Positions 35,504 through 47,159 are shown, counted from the stretch's first letter. The stretch is 64,000 nucleotides of DNA from CBDIHP01 sp965279195 (GCA_965279195.1 CBDIHP010000025.1:59667-123666), one strand, 5' to 3'. The notes: generated from the sequence alone by a model not told the origin. A program made the numbers and translations.

Positions 35504-35737
35504 CGCGTTTGACGACCAGTTTGCACACACGTGCCACATTCGACAAGAACTCATATCCACAAACGATCGCATTCGACAACGACGCCCAGGCCCCGCCCCC
35601 GATCCGCACTCTACCCGGCCGAACCGTTGTGGTAGACTACCTCTCTATTCTCCGGGGAGGAGCCGGCTACCGCCTGCCCATCTCTCCCAGGTTCGCCATT
35701 TCCCGTGGTATCCCATACGTCCCGGCAGGAGTGGATC

Positions 35738-37515
<1,778 letters not shown>

Positions 37516-37516
<1 letters not shown>

Positions 37517-37788
37517 TGGATCCCCGCGCCCGGACCCTGCTCCGGCTCCTCGTGATCCAGACCGTCATCATGATCGGCGGGCCGTTCGGCATCGGCGCGA
37601 TCCTCAAAGGGGGGGAGTCGTCCGACTGGCCCCCCGATCGCGCCATCGAGTGGATCGTCGTCGGCTCGATTTGCGGCGTCTTCGCGGTCATCCTCCTGCT
37701 CATCCTCACCCTGGGGATGAAGGCGAAGGCGGAGATCCAGGCGAACCCGAAGTCCACCATCCCCCCCGCCGGGGACGGCCCCGCATGA
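37516..37788 (+). CDS. Small membrane protein of unknown function
   Basis: A 90-aa protein with two predicted membrane helices (LLRLLVIQTVIMIGGPFGIGAIL and WIVVGSICGVFAVILLLILTLGM) and a short Lys/Pro tail. No family was recognised. It overlaps proS by one base (TGATG) and the next gene by four bases (ATGA). This argues strongly that it is a real, translationally coupled gene. Confidence 0.75.
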
Positions 37789-38960
37789 ACCTGCTGGCCA
37801 TCGGCGTCGGCCTCGCCACCCTCTCCTTCGTCGTCGCCGCCGGGCTCACCCGCGCGGCCATGCTCCTCGCGCCCCGGGTCGGCCTGGTCGACAAGCCCGG
37901 CGGCCGCAAGGCCCACCGCGCCCCGACACCCCTCGCCGGCGGCGTCGCAATCTGGGCCACGACCATCTCGGTCCTCGCCGCTTCGGCCGTCGGGCTCTGG
38001 CTCGGCCGATCCTTGCTGCCCGAGAGCATCGCCGTCCACGCCTCGGGGCTTTGGAGCAAGGGGGGGACGCTCCTCCTGCTGATGGGCCTGGCCACGATCA
38101 TCATGCTGATGGGCCTGGCCGACGACCGCTGGGGCCTCGGCTGGCGGATCCGCCTGTTCGTCCAGTTCGGCCTGGCGGGGATTCTCGTCGTATCGGGTGT
38201 CCGGGTCACGCTTTTCTGGCCCTTCAACAACGAGATCCTCACCGGCGTCCTGACCGCATTCTGGATCGTCGGGCTGACCAACTCGTTCAACTTCCTCGAC
38301 AACATGGACGGCCTGGCCGCCGGCGTCGGGCTGATCGCGGCCCTGCTGTTCGCCGTGGCGCAGATCATCGCCGGCGACCTGTTCGTGCCCATCCTGCTGC
38401 TGATACTGGCCGGGTCGCTCGGCGGCTTCCTCCGATATAACAAAAGCCCCGCGCGAATCTTCATGGGGGACGCCGGCAGCAATTTCCTGGGGTTCCTCCT
38501 GGGGGCGCTGACCGTCCTGGGAACGTTCACCCGGCCCGAACTTGGCCTGTCGCGGTATAGTGTCCTGTCGCCGTTGCTCATCATGGCGGTGCCGCTCTAC
38601 GACACATTCTCGGTGATCACGATTCGAATCCGGGAGGGCCGGAGCCCGTTCCAGCCGGACCGGAAGCACTTCTCGCACCGGCTGGTCGAGCGCGGGCTGA
38701 CGAACGTCGGCGCGGTCCGGACCATCTACCTCGTCACCCTGGCGAGCGGGCTCGGTACACTCCTCCTGCCGAAGCTCGTCGACTTCGCCGGCGCCTCGGT
38801 CGTGATCGCCCAGACGCTGTGCCTCCTCGGCGTGATCGCGATCCTCGAATTCTCCACGAACCGGCCGGAGCCCCATCGCGATGGCCCAGCGACGTCCCCG
38901 CAACCCCCGGTCGAACCCCTCCAAGCCCGGCCCGCCGACCCCGTCGGCCCCGCCGCCTGA
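37785..38960 (+). CDS. WecA/TagO/MraY-family undecaprenyl-phosphate sugar-1-phosphate transferase
   Basis: A 391-aa polytopic membrane protein (GT4/PNPT family). The signature acidic motifs are present: LADDRWGLGW (Asp pair near 110), NFLDNMDGLAAG, FMGDAGSNFLGF, and the basic cytoplasmic loop PDRKHFSHRLVERGLT. These enzymes move GlcNAc-1-P or a related sugar from UDP-sugar to undecaprenyl phosphate, starting O-antigen, enterobacterial-common-antigen-like or teichoic-acid-like polymers. The next gene is an O-antigen-ligase-like protein, which fits polysaccharide building. The start is ATG 37785, inside the ATGA overlap. Confidence 0.9.
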   Translation: MNLLAIGVGLATLSFVVAAGLTRAAMLLAPRVGLVDKPGGRKAHRAPTPLAGGVAIWATTISVLAASAVGLWLGRSLLPESIAVHASGLWSKGGTLLLLMGLATIIMLMGLADDRWGLGWRIRLFVQFGLAGILVVSGVRVTLFWPFNNEILTGVLTAFWIVGLTNSFNFLDNMDGLAAGVGLIAALLFAVAQIIAGDLFVPILLLILAGSLGGFLRYNKSPARIFMGDAGSNFLGFLLGALTVLGTFTRPELGLSRYSVLSPLLIMAVPLYDTFSVITIRIREGRSPFQPDRKHFSHRLVERGLTNVGAVRTIYLVTLASGLGTLLLPKLVDFAGASVVIAQTLCLLGVIAILEFSTNRPEPHRDGPATSPQPPVEPLQARPADPVGPAA

Positions 38961-38991
38961 TTCCCCCGAGCCGGAAGGGGACGACGTCCTG

Positions 38992-41331
38992 ATGCTCCGA
39001 CTCGGCGAAGGCTTGCGGCGACTCGCCCTGGGCCTCACCGGCGCCCTCCTCGTCGCCCGCGCCTATTACCCCAGCGAGGATGCCGAGACCGGCACCGGCC
39101 TGACCTGGATCTTCGCGATGCTCGCCGTCGCGGGCCTGGCGATCGCCTCGATGCTCCTGAAAGGCTCAGTCCGGCTCCGCTTCGCCTGGGCCGACCTCGG
39201 CGTGATCGCCCTCACGATCCTCGTCGCCTGGAGTTCCCGCCACGCCGCCGACCGCCGACCCGCCATCATAATGGCCTGGGAGTGGGGCGGCCTGCTCACC
39301 CTCTACCTGCTCGTGCGGAACCTCCCCGCGACCAAAGGCGAATCCTCCGCCCTCGCCGGGGCCATCGTCGCCACCGCCATCGCCCTCTCGGCCTACGGCC
39401 TGTTCCAGGTCGAGGTCGAGTTCCCTTCGCTCCGCGTGGAGTACCTGAAGAAGGAAGCCCAGGTCCTCGCCCGCGCCGGGGTCGTGCCGGGTTCCCCCAG
39501 CCACGCCGCACTCCGTGATCGGGTGATGAACTCCAAGGAGGTCATCTCCACCTACTCGCTGGCCAACTCGCTCGCCGCAGTGCTCGCCGTCGGCCTGGTC
39601 ATCGCGGCGGGGGTGGGGATCGACCATCTCCGGCGTAGCGAAGCCACCGCTCCCTGGTCCGTCCTCCTGGCCGGGGCGACCTTGTGCGTGATCGTGGCGA
39701 TCGCCTTCCTCCTGACCAAGAGCCGGAGCGGTTGGATCGGCGCCGCCGCCGGGCTCCTTGCGCTCATTCTCGGTGCCAGGCATTTGCTCCCGACGCGGGC
39801 CCTCGCGGGGGCGCTCGGCAGCGGTGCCCTGGTGCTCGCCGTCCTGATCGGGGCGGGCCTGGCCACGGGTCAGCTCGACCGAGAGGTACTCACGGAGTCG
39901 AGCAAAAGCCTGAAGTACAGGCTGGAGTACTGGGCCGGTGCCTGGGGCATCATCACCGATGCCCCCCCCGCCTACTCCCCGCCACAGCCGCCCAAGGGCC
40001 CCGGCCTGACGAGCCAACCGATCGAGGACGAGAGGCCACACAGCCCCTTCTGGCAAGGCGTCGGGCCGGCCAACTTCGCGGGCCCCTACCTCAAGCACAA
40101 GTTGCCGGTCTCCAGCGAGGAGATACGCGACCCCCACAACCTGATCCTCGACGTCTGGGCCTCTTCCGGCCTGCCCGCCGTGCTCGCGTTGGTCTTTGCT
40201 CTCGTCGCCGGAGTCGTCGCGATCCTTCGCTCCGCCGCTGCACCCGGCACTGAAACAGATCGCGAAGTCACCGCCGCCGGCTCGCCGCCGAGATCCGCGG
40301 CGTATCTCGTCGTGGCCTCCGGGCTCGGGTGGCTGGTGGTCGTGATGCTGGGCAAGCTGAACCCTCTGGAACCGGACCTGACCGAACGCTGGATGATCCT
40401 CGGCGTGGCCTGGGCCATCTCGGCGGCCATCGGCTCGCTCCTGTGGCGCAGGCGAGACGTCCCGGCCATCGCACTCGGGGCCGCCGTCATCGCCCTGACG
40501 ATCCACCTCCTCGCGGCCGGCGGGATCAGCCAACCGTCTGTGGCCATGTTCCTCTGGGTCTGCCTCGCGCTCGGCCTGAACCTGCGAGACGATCGCGCGA
40601 CCGGCCGCCCCCGCGAGGTTGGACGCCTCGGGGTCGGCATCGTCCTGGCGGTGATCTGGGCCGCCGTCGTCGGGTCATTCTACGGCGCCATCAGCCCCGG
40701 CTGGCGTTCGCAGGCCCTGATCCTCGAGGCCGACACCATGATGCGGGCCCCCGAGCCGAAGTTCGACATCGCCCGGAAGGTCTTCGAGGAGGCCGCCGAG
40801 GCGGATCGATACGCCCCTCAGCCCTGGCTCGCCATCGCCGACCTGGAGTTCCGCTACTGGCTGACCCCCATGGCCAATGGCCGGCCGCTGTATACCCGGG
40901 TCAACCTCGCGCTCGACAAGGCCCTCGACCCGCCGCGCGACCCGAACAACCTCGGCCTTCGACGCCAGCAGGCGAACTACGCCCGCGAGATCCTCAAGTA
41001 CCTCGACGACCCCAAGCTCGAACGCAAGCCGAAGATCGCCGAGATCCTCGTCCTCCGGACCAAGATCGTCTCCTCCCTCCGCAAGGCGGCCACGATCTAT
41101 CCGACAAACGCCTTCCTCCGGTACGAGCTCGCCCTCGCCAGCGCCGACGTCGGAGCCTATGACGACGCCATCCAGGAGGCCGGCGAGGCGCTCAAGCTGA
41201 GCGACCTGACGCCGCACAAGGACAAGAAACTCCCCGAGCCGATCCGCAAGCGGCTCGAGGCCGAGGTCAAGGACTGGAACGCCAGGAAGGCCGAGGCCGC
41301 GAAGCAGGCCCCCGAGAAACCGGGGGCCTGA
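38992..41331 (+). CDS. O-antigen ligase/polymerase-like membrane protein with C-terminal TPR-like region
   Basis: A 779-aa protein with about 12 membrane helices. The Wzy_C/WaaL-type block contains LLTKSRSGWIGAAAGLLAL (Arg in a re-entrant loop) and the loop with GVGPANFAGPYLKHK and DPHNLILDVWASSGLPA, where the His in DPHN is the usual ligase signature. After the last helix (~595) comes a soluble TPR-like helical region (~610-770). Likely role: polymerising or ligating lipid-linked glycans made after the neighbouring WecA-like enzyme. ATG 38881 would add 37 Pro-rich residues and overlap the upstream gene by 80 bp, so ATG 38992 (GGAAGGGG upstream) is preferred. Confidence 0.82.
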   Translation: MLRLGEGLRRLALGLTGALLVARAYYPSEDAETGTGLTWIFAMLAVAGLAIASMLLKGSVRLRFAWADLGVIALTILVAWSSRHAADRRPAIIMAWEWGGLLTLYLLVRNLPATKGESSALAGAIVATAIALSAYGLFQVEVEFPSLRVEYLKKEAQVLARAGVVPGSPSHAALRDRVMNSKEVISTYSLANSLAAVLAVGLVIAAGVGIDHLRRSEATAPWSVLLAGATLCVIVAIAFLLTKSRSGWIGAAAGLLALILGARHLLPTRALAGALGSGALVLAVLIGAGLATGQLDREVLTESSKSLKYRLEYWAGAWGIITDAPPAYSPPQPPKGPGLTSQPIEDERPHSPFWQGVGPANFAGPYLKHKLPVSSEEIRDPHNLILDVWASSGLPAVLALVFALVAGVVAILRSAAAPGTETDREVTAAGSPPRSAAYLVVASGLGWLVVVMLGKLNPLEPDLTERWMILGVAWAISAAIGSLLWRRRDVPAIALGAAVIALTIHLLAAGGISQPSVAMFLWVCLALGLNLRDDRATGRPREVGRLGVGIVLAVIWAAVVGSFYGAISPGWRSQALILEADTMMRAPEPKFDIARKVFEEAAEADRYAPQPWLAIADLEFRYWLTPMANGRPLYTRVNLALDKALDPPRDPNNLGLRRQQANYAREILKYLDDPKLERKPKIAEILVLRTKIVSSLRKAATIYPTNAFLRYELALASADVGAYDDAIQEAGEALKLSDLTPHKDKKLPEPIRKRLEAEVKDWNARKAEAAKQAPEKPGA

Positions 41332-41343
41332 TCGCGGGCGATC

Positions 41344-44300
41344 TCAGCGCGTCTGATACGTCTCCAGGTAACGCCGGTACGCCTCATCCTTCTTGCGCTC
41401 ACCCTCGGGCCCGAACGGATACGACGGCATCCCCTTGTAGGGCAAGGGCCCGACCGTATCGCTCGTCTTCGTGAACGGGTCGGCGTCCTTGCAGTAACCG
41501 TACGACCTCAGGACGTAGCTCCGCGTCCACCCCTGCGGCAGCTCCGGCAGCGCCGAGCCGTCGAACTCCAGTCGCACCTCGTCGCCGGGCCCGACCAGGC
41601 AAAGCTGGTCGTCATCGGCGTTGAGCAGGGGGGCGACATCCCCGTAACGGGTCAACTTGCCTTCGAGCCGGGCCAAGGGGGCGGGGTCGATGTACTCGTA
41701 GTCGTAGAGCAGCGGCAGCTTGCCATCCGGCGACACTTCGCGGGTATAGCCGCGATACCCGAGCTGGGCGCGGGCCACCGGCAGCGAACAGACCTTCAGG
41801 TCCGCCCGATCCTCCCGGATCGCGACGAATGCCTGATCCCAGTAGCACTCCATGTTCGTCCGAATCCGCAGCACGCAGCTCGGGCCGGTCAGTTTGCCCG
41901 ACAGGTCCACGGTCATCATCCGGGGCAACCCAGCCGGGTAGCCCGGATTCGGCTCGATCACCTCCCAGCTCCCGTCCGGCTTGCGGCGTTCCAGCACCGG
42001 AGTCTTGAGCGGCACCCCGGCGGTGGCCGCCGCGTAATTGGTCTGCGAGTACGGATACTCGACCCACCCGGCGAGGCATAGGATCAGCCGATCGGTCGCG
42101 CCCAACGAGGCCAAGCGGTCGCCGAAATCTAGGGTGATCGCGTGATCTTCCGCATACCCGATCCACGCGCGACGTTTCTGGAACCCGTCGGCCGTCGCCC
42201 GGTCCCAGGCCCTCAGCGCCTCCGTCCGATCGATTCCGCGATGGTCCGTGACCTTTACGGGAGCGATCTGACGCGACCACGCCAGCAGTTCCCCGGTCGG
42301 CCGAGGTCCCTCGGGGGCGAACCGTTCATCGGGCGTCGTCGAGACGCCGGGCGGCCGATCGATCACGTCGAGGGTCAGCTTGTCGAGATACGCGACCTCG
42401 TCCATCGGCTCGGTGACCGACAGCCGGAAAACTCCGTTCACCGCCTTCAACTGCTCGGGCGAGATCGCCACGGCTTCATCGCGATCGGGCTCGCCGTAAA
42501 TCCCAGGGGCCACCAGATACCCGAGCCCGCCGCCGCCGAGGAAGTCGCCGATACAGACGAACCGCTCGCCGTTCCAGGTAAAGAGCACGGGGCAACTCCC
42601 CGTCTTCCGGCTGTTCTCGGCCAGGGCGAGGACCTGATTCGACGAGACGTTCAGCTCGCATTGCATGACCTGATCCGGCCACTTGAGCCGGAGCAGAGGA
42701 GCCCCGGAGTGGCTCCCCATGCCCAGGACGATCGGCCCCTGCGACTGTCCGAGCCCTCCTTCGGTCGTTGTCGCCTCGAACGGGTTGAACAGCCCCTGCC
42801 CCTCAAGACTCATCCGAGTGCCGATCCCGTGCGGATTGGTGCGCATCTGGGTCGGCCGGACATGCCACCGCCCTCCGAGATCCACCGCAAGCCAGTGATT
42901 GCCATTCCCCGGATTCTTCGCGAGCTTCGGAGGCCCATCCTTCGCAATCAGGAACAGGTCGGGCAGGGCATCCCCAACAAAATCTGCGGGAACAAACCCA
43001 ATCAGTCCTTCGGCCTCAACCAGACCCGGCCCCCTGGCCAGTCGACTGCCGTCCCCCCTCCCCCACGCGATCCCACTCGACTCCGAGGACACCCCGACGA
43101 CATCGGCGAAGGTGTCGAGATCGAGGTCGACCGCCGCCGCCGAGAGAAAGCCCCTCGACTCGACAGGGAACGACGAGAAGGCCACATCCGTCTTCGCGTC
43201 CGACCGGGACGTCGCGTTCCGCAACCCCGTCGCCTTCCCGCTTGCGCTCGTGACCACCAGATCCGAGCGGCCGTCCTTGTCGAGGTCGGTCACGAGCAGG
43301 CCGGAAACCGGTCCATCCGCCTTCGCACCGGCGATGGGGACGTCGCGGAACACGCCGAGCCGATCATTGAGAATCGCGCGGAAGCCGCCGTCGTTGTCGG
43401 CCACGATCAGGTCGAGATCGCGATCGGCGTCGACATCAAGCGCGGCCAACCCGACGTGCGGCCTGTCGCCCGCGCCCAGCGCCTTCGCATCGGGCCAGGG
43501 GGTGAATGCCAGGGAGAGTCCGCCAACGGACGGGGTATCCAGGGTGGAATTGGCCAGCGGCACCCAGGCATCCGGTGGCTGCGACGGCGCCGGACGGGGC
43601 ACCCCGTCGTTCCGGTAGGCGGCATTCTCCGCCCCTGTGAAATGTTCCACGTGAAACATTTCGCCCGCTGCCTTCGCCGTCGCGAGGTTCAAGACGTAGA
43701 GGTCGAGGTCGCCGTCCTGGTCGAGATCCAGCCACCGAGCCGTCAGCCCGACCGTGGAGGATCCGTTGATCTTCGCCGTCGAGGTCGCGTCTTCAAACCT
43801 CTTGCCATCGACGTTCCGAAGCAGGCGATTCGACCCGGCGCCGGTCACGAAGAGGTCGATCCGGCGATCGGCATCGAAGTCCCCGGCGGCGACGCCGATC
43901 GAAGGACGGTCGGTCGGGATCCCGAACGCGGCCGAGGCGTCCTCGAACGATCCGTCGCCCTTATTGATCAGGAGGACGTCGCGCGGCCCATCGCTCCCGA
44001 CCGCCGCCGCCGCCAGGTAGAGGTCGGACTTGCCGTCGCCATTCGCGTCGAACGCCGCGGCCCCTGCCCCAAACCGCCCGCGGATCCGCCCGAGCCAGGC
44101 GTACTTGCCATCGAAGTCCTTCGGCGTGGACCAGCGAATCGGCTTCTCGGTCGGCAGAAACTTTGGGTCGAGGAGCTCGAATTTCGGTGGCTTCGACGCG
44201 GCCACAGTGGGCTTCGCCGTGGTGCCAAACGGGTTGATCACCGAGCCGTACTTGCCCATCTCGCCGTAAGTTAGGGCCGTCTCCTCTCCGGGTCCGGAGA

Positions 44301-45072
44301 TGTTTTCCTGGGGGTTAAGCTTCCGCCAGGTCTGCAGCAACTGGTTCCCCTTGGCTCTGTCCCCTGACCTGAAGTGGACCTGAGCCAGCTTGAACCTCGC
44401 CTCGACGAGGTAGGGATTCAACTCGATAGACTTCGTCAGCGGCTCGATGAGTATCTTGTAATGCCGTAGCTCCATTGCTCGGCTCGGGTCTTCGGGATTC
44501 GTCATCGTGCTGGCGAACTTGAGCCAGCCGTGAGCGTCCGTGGGATCCTTCTCCACGACGACCTTGAAGGCCTTGTTTGCCTCGGCCAGTTCCCCCTGGT
44601 ACGCGAGGATGACTCCCTTGCAGTAATGAGCATGCAGGTTCGACGGGTCGCGCTCGATCACCTTGCTCAGGAGCGATAAGGCCTCGTCGAAGTTGCTCTG
44701 ACCATTGCCGCCGCCCGCCTTCTTGCTGGCTTCCGCGACGACGCCCGTCTGATTCAGGAGCGCGATCGAGAGGTTGATGGAGCCGGGGACCCACCCCGGG
44801 GCATCGGAGACCACCTGCCGGAATGCTTCGGCGGCCTCCTGGTACTCGTAACGCTCCATGTGACCGAGACCGCGGAGGGTCGCCGCGACGACATCCTGGA
44901 GTTTCTGCGGCGGGATCTCGTCCTTGAGGACGGTCGGCGCCTTGCTCGGGGCGGGGGCCCCTCCGGTCCCGGCCGAGGGGATCGGGACGGTCTGTTCTGT
45001 TCCGAGACACCCGGCGAGGGCGCCGACGACGGCGGCGGCCAGGCCGGCGCGGAGGCGACGGGATGAGGGCAT
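41344..45072 (-). CDS. Giant lipoprotein with TPR, FG-GAP/VCBS repeats and ASPIC/UnbV-like region
   Basis: This 1242-aa protein begins with a lipobox (VGALAGC, Cys22). TPR helices occupy ~60-260 (EYQEAAEAFRQVVSDAPGW and DPSNLHAHYCKGVILAYQGELAEA). A seven-bladed FG-GAP/VCBS propeller-like array spans ~320-730, with calcium-type DxDxDG loops (DANGDGKSD, DLDQDGDLD, DVDADRDLD, DLDKDGRSD). An ASPIC/UnbV-like part (~740-820) and a ~400-residue unknown C-terminal domain follow. It should sit in the envelope. A parS-type site is embedded in frame, encoding MFHVEHF. The protein lies downstream of the TPR and nitrilase genes on the same strand. GGAGA precedes ATG 45072. Confidence 0.82.
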   Translation of the reverse strand: MPSSRRLRAGLAAAVVGALAGCLGTEQTVPIPSAGTGGAPAPSKAPTVLKDEIPPQKLQDVVAATLRGLGHMERYEYQEAAEAFRQVVSDAPGWVPGSINLSIALLNQTGVVAEASKKAGGGNGQSNFDEALSLLSKVIERDPSNLHAHYCKGVILAYQGELAEANKAFKVVVEKDPTDAHGWLKFASTMTNPEDPSRAMELRHYKILIEPLTKSIELNPYLVEARFKLAQVHFRSGDRAKGNQLLQTWRKLNPQENISGPGEETALTYGEMGKYGSVINPFGTTAKPTVAASKPPKFELLDPKFLPTEKPIRWSTPKDFDGKYAWLGRIRGRFGAGAAAFDANGDGKSDLYLAAAAVGSDGPRDVLLINKGDGSFEDASAAFGIPTDRPSIGVAAGDFDADRRIDLFVTGAGSNRLLRNVDGKRFEDATSTAKINGSSTVGLTARWLDLDQDGDLDLYVLNLATAKAAGEMFHVEHFTGAENAAYRNDGVPRPAPSQPPDAWVPLANSTLDTPSVGGLSLAFTPWPDAKALGAGDRPHVGLAALDVDADRDLDLIVADNDGGFRAILNDRLGVFRDVPIAGAKADGPVSGLLVTDLDKDGRSDLVVTSASGKATGLRNATSRSDAKTDVAFSSFPVESRGFLSAAAVDLDLDTFADVVGVSSESSGIAWGRGDGSRLARGPGLVEAEGLIGFVPADFVGDALPDLFLIAKDGPPKLAKNPGNGNHWLAVDLGGRWHVRPTQMRTNPHGIGTRMSLEGQGLFNPFEATTTEGGLGQSQGPIVLGMGSHSGAPLLRLKWPDQVMQCELNVSSNQVLALAENSRKTGSCPVLFTWNGERFVCIGDFLGGGGLGYLVAPGIYGEPDRDEAVAISPEQLKAVNGVFRLSVTEPMDEVAYLDKLTLDVIDRPPGVSTTPDERFAPEGPRPTGELLAWSRQIAPVKVTDHRGIDRTEALRAWDRATADGFQKRRAWIGYAEDHAITLDFGDRLASLGATDRLILCLAGWVEYPYSQTNYAAATAGVPLKTPVLERRKPDGSWEVIEPNPGYPAGLPRMMTVDLSGKLTGPSCVLRIRTNMECYWDQAFVAIREDRADLKVCSLPVARAQLGYRGYTREVSPDGKLPLLYDYEYIDPAPLARLEGKLTRYGDVAPLLNADDDQLCLVGPGDEVRLEFDGSALPELPQGWTRSYVLRSYGYCKDADPFTKTSDTVGPLPYKGMPSYPFGPEGERKKDEAYRRYLETYQTR
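43643..43658. promoter_or_regulatory. parS-type ParB-binding site inside a coding gene
   Basis: TGTTCCACGTGAAACA fits the parS consensus TGTTNCACGTGNAACA at every fixed position. It lies in the FG-GAP lipoprotein gene and encodes FHVE on the minus strand. Confidence 0.85.
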
Positions 45073-45152
45073 CGGGATTCTCCAGGGCGTCGACGCGGCG
45101 GAAGCGTCCGATCACCGGCGATGAGGGCGGGCCGGGCGCGGCGGATCCGCCG

Positions 45153-46091
45153 TCAGCCCCGACCTTCGGGACGAAAGATGGGCCGGGAATAGAGCCCAGT
45201 ATAGGCCTCGGCCCGGATGTGTTGCAGTAGGGCGTGACCGCGACGACGCTCCCGCTCGTGCCGGAGCGCAGCGATGTCGATCGGCCCGACGACGATCTTC
45301 TCCCCCGCCCCGGGGTCGGCCTGGGCGACGATCCGGCCGTCGAAGTCGACGACCATACTCCCCCCTGGCCAGCTGAACGGCGGGTAGTTCGACGGGCTCG
45401 CCGCCTGGTTCGCCGCGACGACGTACGCCATGTTCTCGACTGCCCGGGCCCGGTTGAACAGGGTCCACCAGTCCATCGGCGGCGTCGCGCCCCAGGGGTC
45501 CATGTACGCCGACACCCGGATCAGGACATCCGCCCCGCCGAGGGCAAGGGCCCGGATCGCCTCCGGGAAAAGCCAGTCGTAGCAGATCGCCGCCCCGAGG
45601 TTCCCGATCTCGGTTTCCACCACGGGGAACAACGGTCGGTCATACCCCGGCAGATCGTGGGGGCTGGCGTGGACTTCCCAGGGCCGCCACGGATTCACCT
45701 TCCGGTATGTGCTCAGCAAGCCATCGGGCCCGATGAGGCAGGTCGTGTTGAAGACGACCCCGGGCCATCTCGGGTCGGATTCGAGGAATGTCCCCGTCTG
45801 GATGTAGATGCCCCGCTCTTTCGCCTTCCGGGCGTAGCGGTCGGTCTCCTCGTTGGGGATCGGGACGGCGAGCCGGTCGAGGAGTTCCTCGGCCGTCTCG
45901 TAGATCGGTGCGGCGTGGGCGAACTCGGGGAAGACGACGAGCCTGACGTCGAAGAATGGCCCGTAACCGATCACGGCCCGATCGATCATCGCCAGCAGGT
46001 ATCCGACCCGTTCGGGCAACTCGATCCGATCACGGGGACAGGGGAGATCGGTCTGGCAGGCGGCGGCGTAGTAGCGAGGGGTGTTGCTCAT
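45153..46091 (-). CDS. Carbon-nitrogen hydrolase (nitrilase superfamily)
   Basis: A 312-aa protein with the full Glu-Lys-Cys triad of nitrilase-type amidases: Glu56 in VVFPEFAHA, Lys131 in TYRKVNPW and Cys170 in AAICYDWLFPEAIR. These enzymes hydrolyse amides, carbamoyl compounds or nitriles, releasing ammonia. The substrate is not clear; amidase or N-carbamoyl hydrolase types are possible. It starts 19 bp after the TPR gene and lies 80 bp before the FG-GAP lipoprotein, probably in one leftward operon. The function is presumably cytoplasmic, since no signal peptide is seen. Confidence 0.9.
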   Translation of the reverse strand: MSNTPRYYAAACQTDLPCPRDRIELPERVGYLLAMIDRAVIGYGPFFDVRLVVFPEFAHAAPIYETAEELLDRLAVPIPNEETDRYARKAKERGIYIQTGTFLESDPRWPGVVFNTTCLIGPDGLLSTYRKVNPWRPWEVHASPHDLPGYDRPLFPVVETEIGNLGAAICYDWLFPEAIRALALGGADVLIRVSAYMDPWGATPPMDWWTLFNRARAVENMAYVVAANQAASPSNYPPFSWPGGSMVVDFDGRIVAQADPGAGEKIVVGPIDIAALRHERERRRGHALLQHIRAEAYTGLYSRPIFRPEGRG

Positions 46092-46110
46092 ACCGCTCGG
46101 CTCGTCCTGA

Positions 46111-46995
46111 TCAGGGGCGTGGCGGATCGGGTGTGGTGGCGTCGAGGAAGCCGGCCAGGGTCGGATCGGCCCTGCGGTCGTTGAGGCGACGGAAGATGTC
46201 GGACGACTCTCGGACCTTGCCCGTCAGGAACTTCTCCGCCCCGAGGACGAGCCATGCGTCGCGGTCGGCCGGATTGACCCGGACGTGCGACTCCAGGACC
46301 TCGATACGCTTGTGGAAGTCGGCCGGTTCGGTGTAGAGCGCCATGATGTCGGTGGCGCCGACGAGCCAGTTCGGTTCCGCGGTGTGGGCGTCCCGGAAAT
46401 GCCCGGCCGCTCGTTTGTAGTCGCCCCGGGTCAGGGCGATCTGGGCGAGGAGGACGTGAGGCCGGGCCGAGTTCGGGTTCGCGTCCGCAGCCTGCTCGAA
46501 ACGCTCCTCCGACTTCTTGTAATTCTTGGCCCGGAAGAGCCGCTCGCCCATCGTGACCAGTTCTTCCACCCGGGTCAGGCTCACGCGGCGCACCTGGGGC
46601 CTCGCCACGATCGGGGCGTCGTCCAGTTCGCGAGGTGGGAGTGGTAACTGCAACCCGCCTCCCTGCCCGAATCCGGTCGGCAATGGCGCGACCGGGTACG
46701 GCGCGGGAACGGGGAACCCTCCCCCGGGCGCGACCACGATCAGGGGAGGCGGCAGGAGGACACCCGGCCCGTATGGGGTCCAGATCGGGAACAGCGTCGG
46801 ATTGTAGACGATCGTGTTGCCCCACCCGCCCCCGCTAACGCCGAAGCCGACGCTTCGACCCGAGCCCCCGGAGGAGTACGATGCGTGGGCCGATCCGGAG
46901 TTGGCACTGGACTGGGCGGACCCATCGCGGGCCGCCGCAAGGGTGGCGAGTACGGCGAGCGAGGCGGCGAGTCGGGTTCGGATCGATCGAGTCAC
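46111..46995 (-). CDS. Secreted TPR-repeat protein
   Basis: A 294-aa protein. The signal peptide (RTRLAASLAVLATLAAARDGSA) is followed by a Ser/Gly-rich linker and a Pro/Val-rich part (PPPLIVVAPGGGFPVPAPYPVAPL). At least three TPR units then follow at ~150-280, including GERLFRAKNYKKSEERFEQAADANPNS and LAQIALTRGDYKRAAGHFRDAH. It is a scaffolding or partner-binding protein of unknown role. GTG 46995 has AAGGAG eight bases ahead, so it is preferred to the longer reading frame from 47109. Confidence 0.82.
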   Translation of the reverse strand: MTRSIRTRLAASLAVLATLAAARDGSAQSSANSGSAHASYSSGGSGRSVGFGVSGGGWGNTIVYNPTLFPIWTPYGPGVLLPPPLIVVAPGGGFPVPAPYPVAPLPTGFGQGGGLQLPLPPRELDDAPIVARPQVRRVSLTRVEELVTMGERLFRAKNYKKSEERFEQAADANPNSARPHVLLAQIALTRGDYKRAAGHFRDAHTAEPNWLVGATDIMALYTEPADFHKRIEVLESHVRVNPADRDAWLVLGAEKFLTGKVRESSDIFRRLNDRRADPTLAGFLDATTPDPPRP

Positions 46996-47130
46996 AACCG
47001 AGACTCCTTCTCTTCGGTCGTGGAGGTTCCGGACGGGCCTACGTACGATTATCCCGAGCCGTCGCCCGCGCGGCAATGCCCGCTCCGCATCCGGGTTGCC
47101 CCGGATCACCGAGCGACAGCCCGCGGATCA

Positions 47131-47159
47131 TTGACAGTCATTTGTATGAGGGGTAGCCT
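47131..47159 (+). promoter_or_regulatory. Promoter candidate for rnc
   Basis: TTGACA (47131-47136) and TAGCCT (47154-47159) are separated by 17 bp, about 105 bp ahead of the rnc start. A consensus -35 is uncommon in DNA this GC-rich. Confidence 0.5.

Noticed and set aside
38881..38991. Upstream ATG of the O-antigen-ligase-like gene
   Set aside because: It would overlap the WecA-like gene by 80 bp and has no ribosome binding site; kept only as an alternative.
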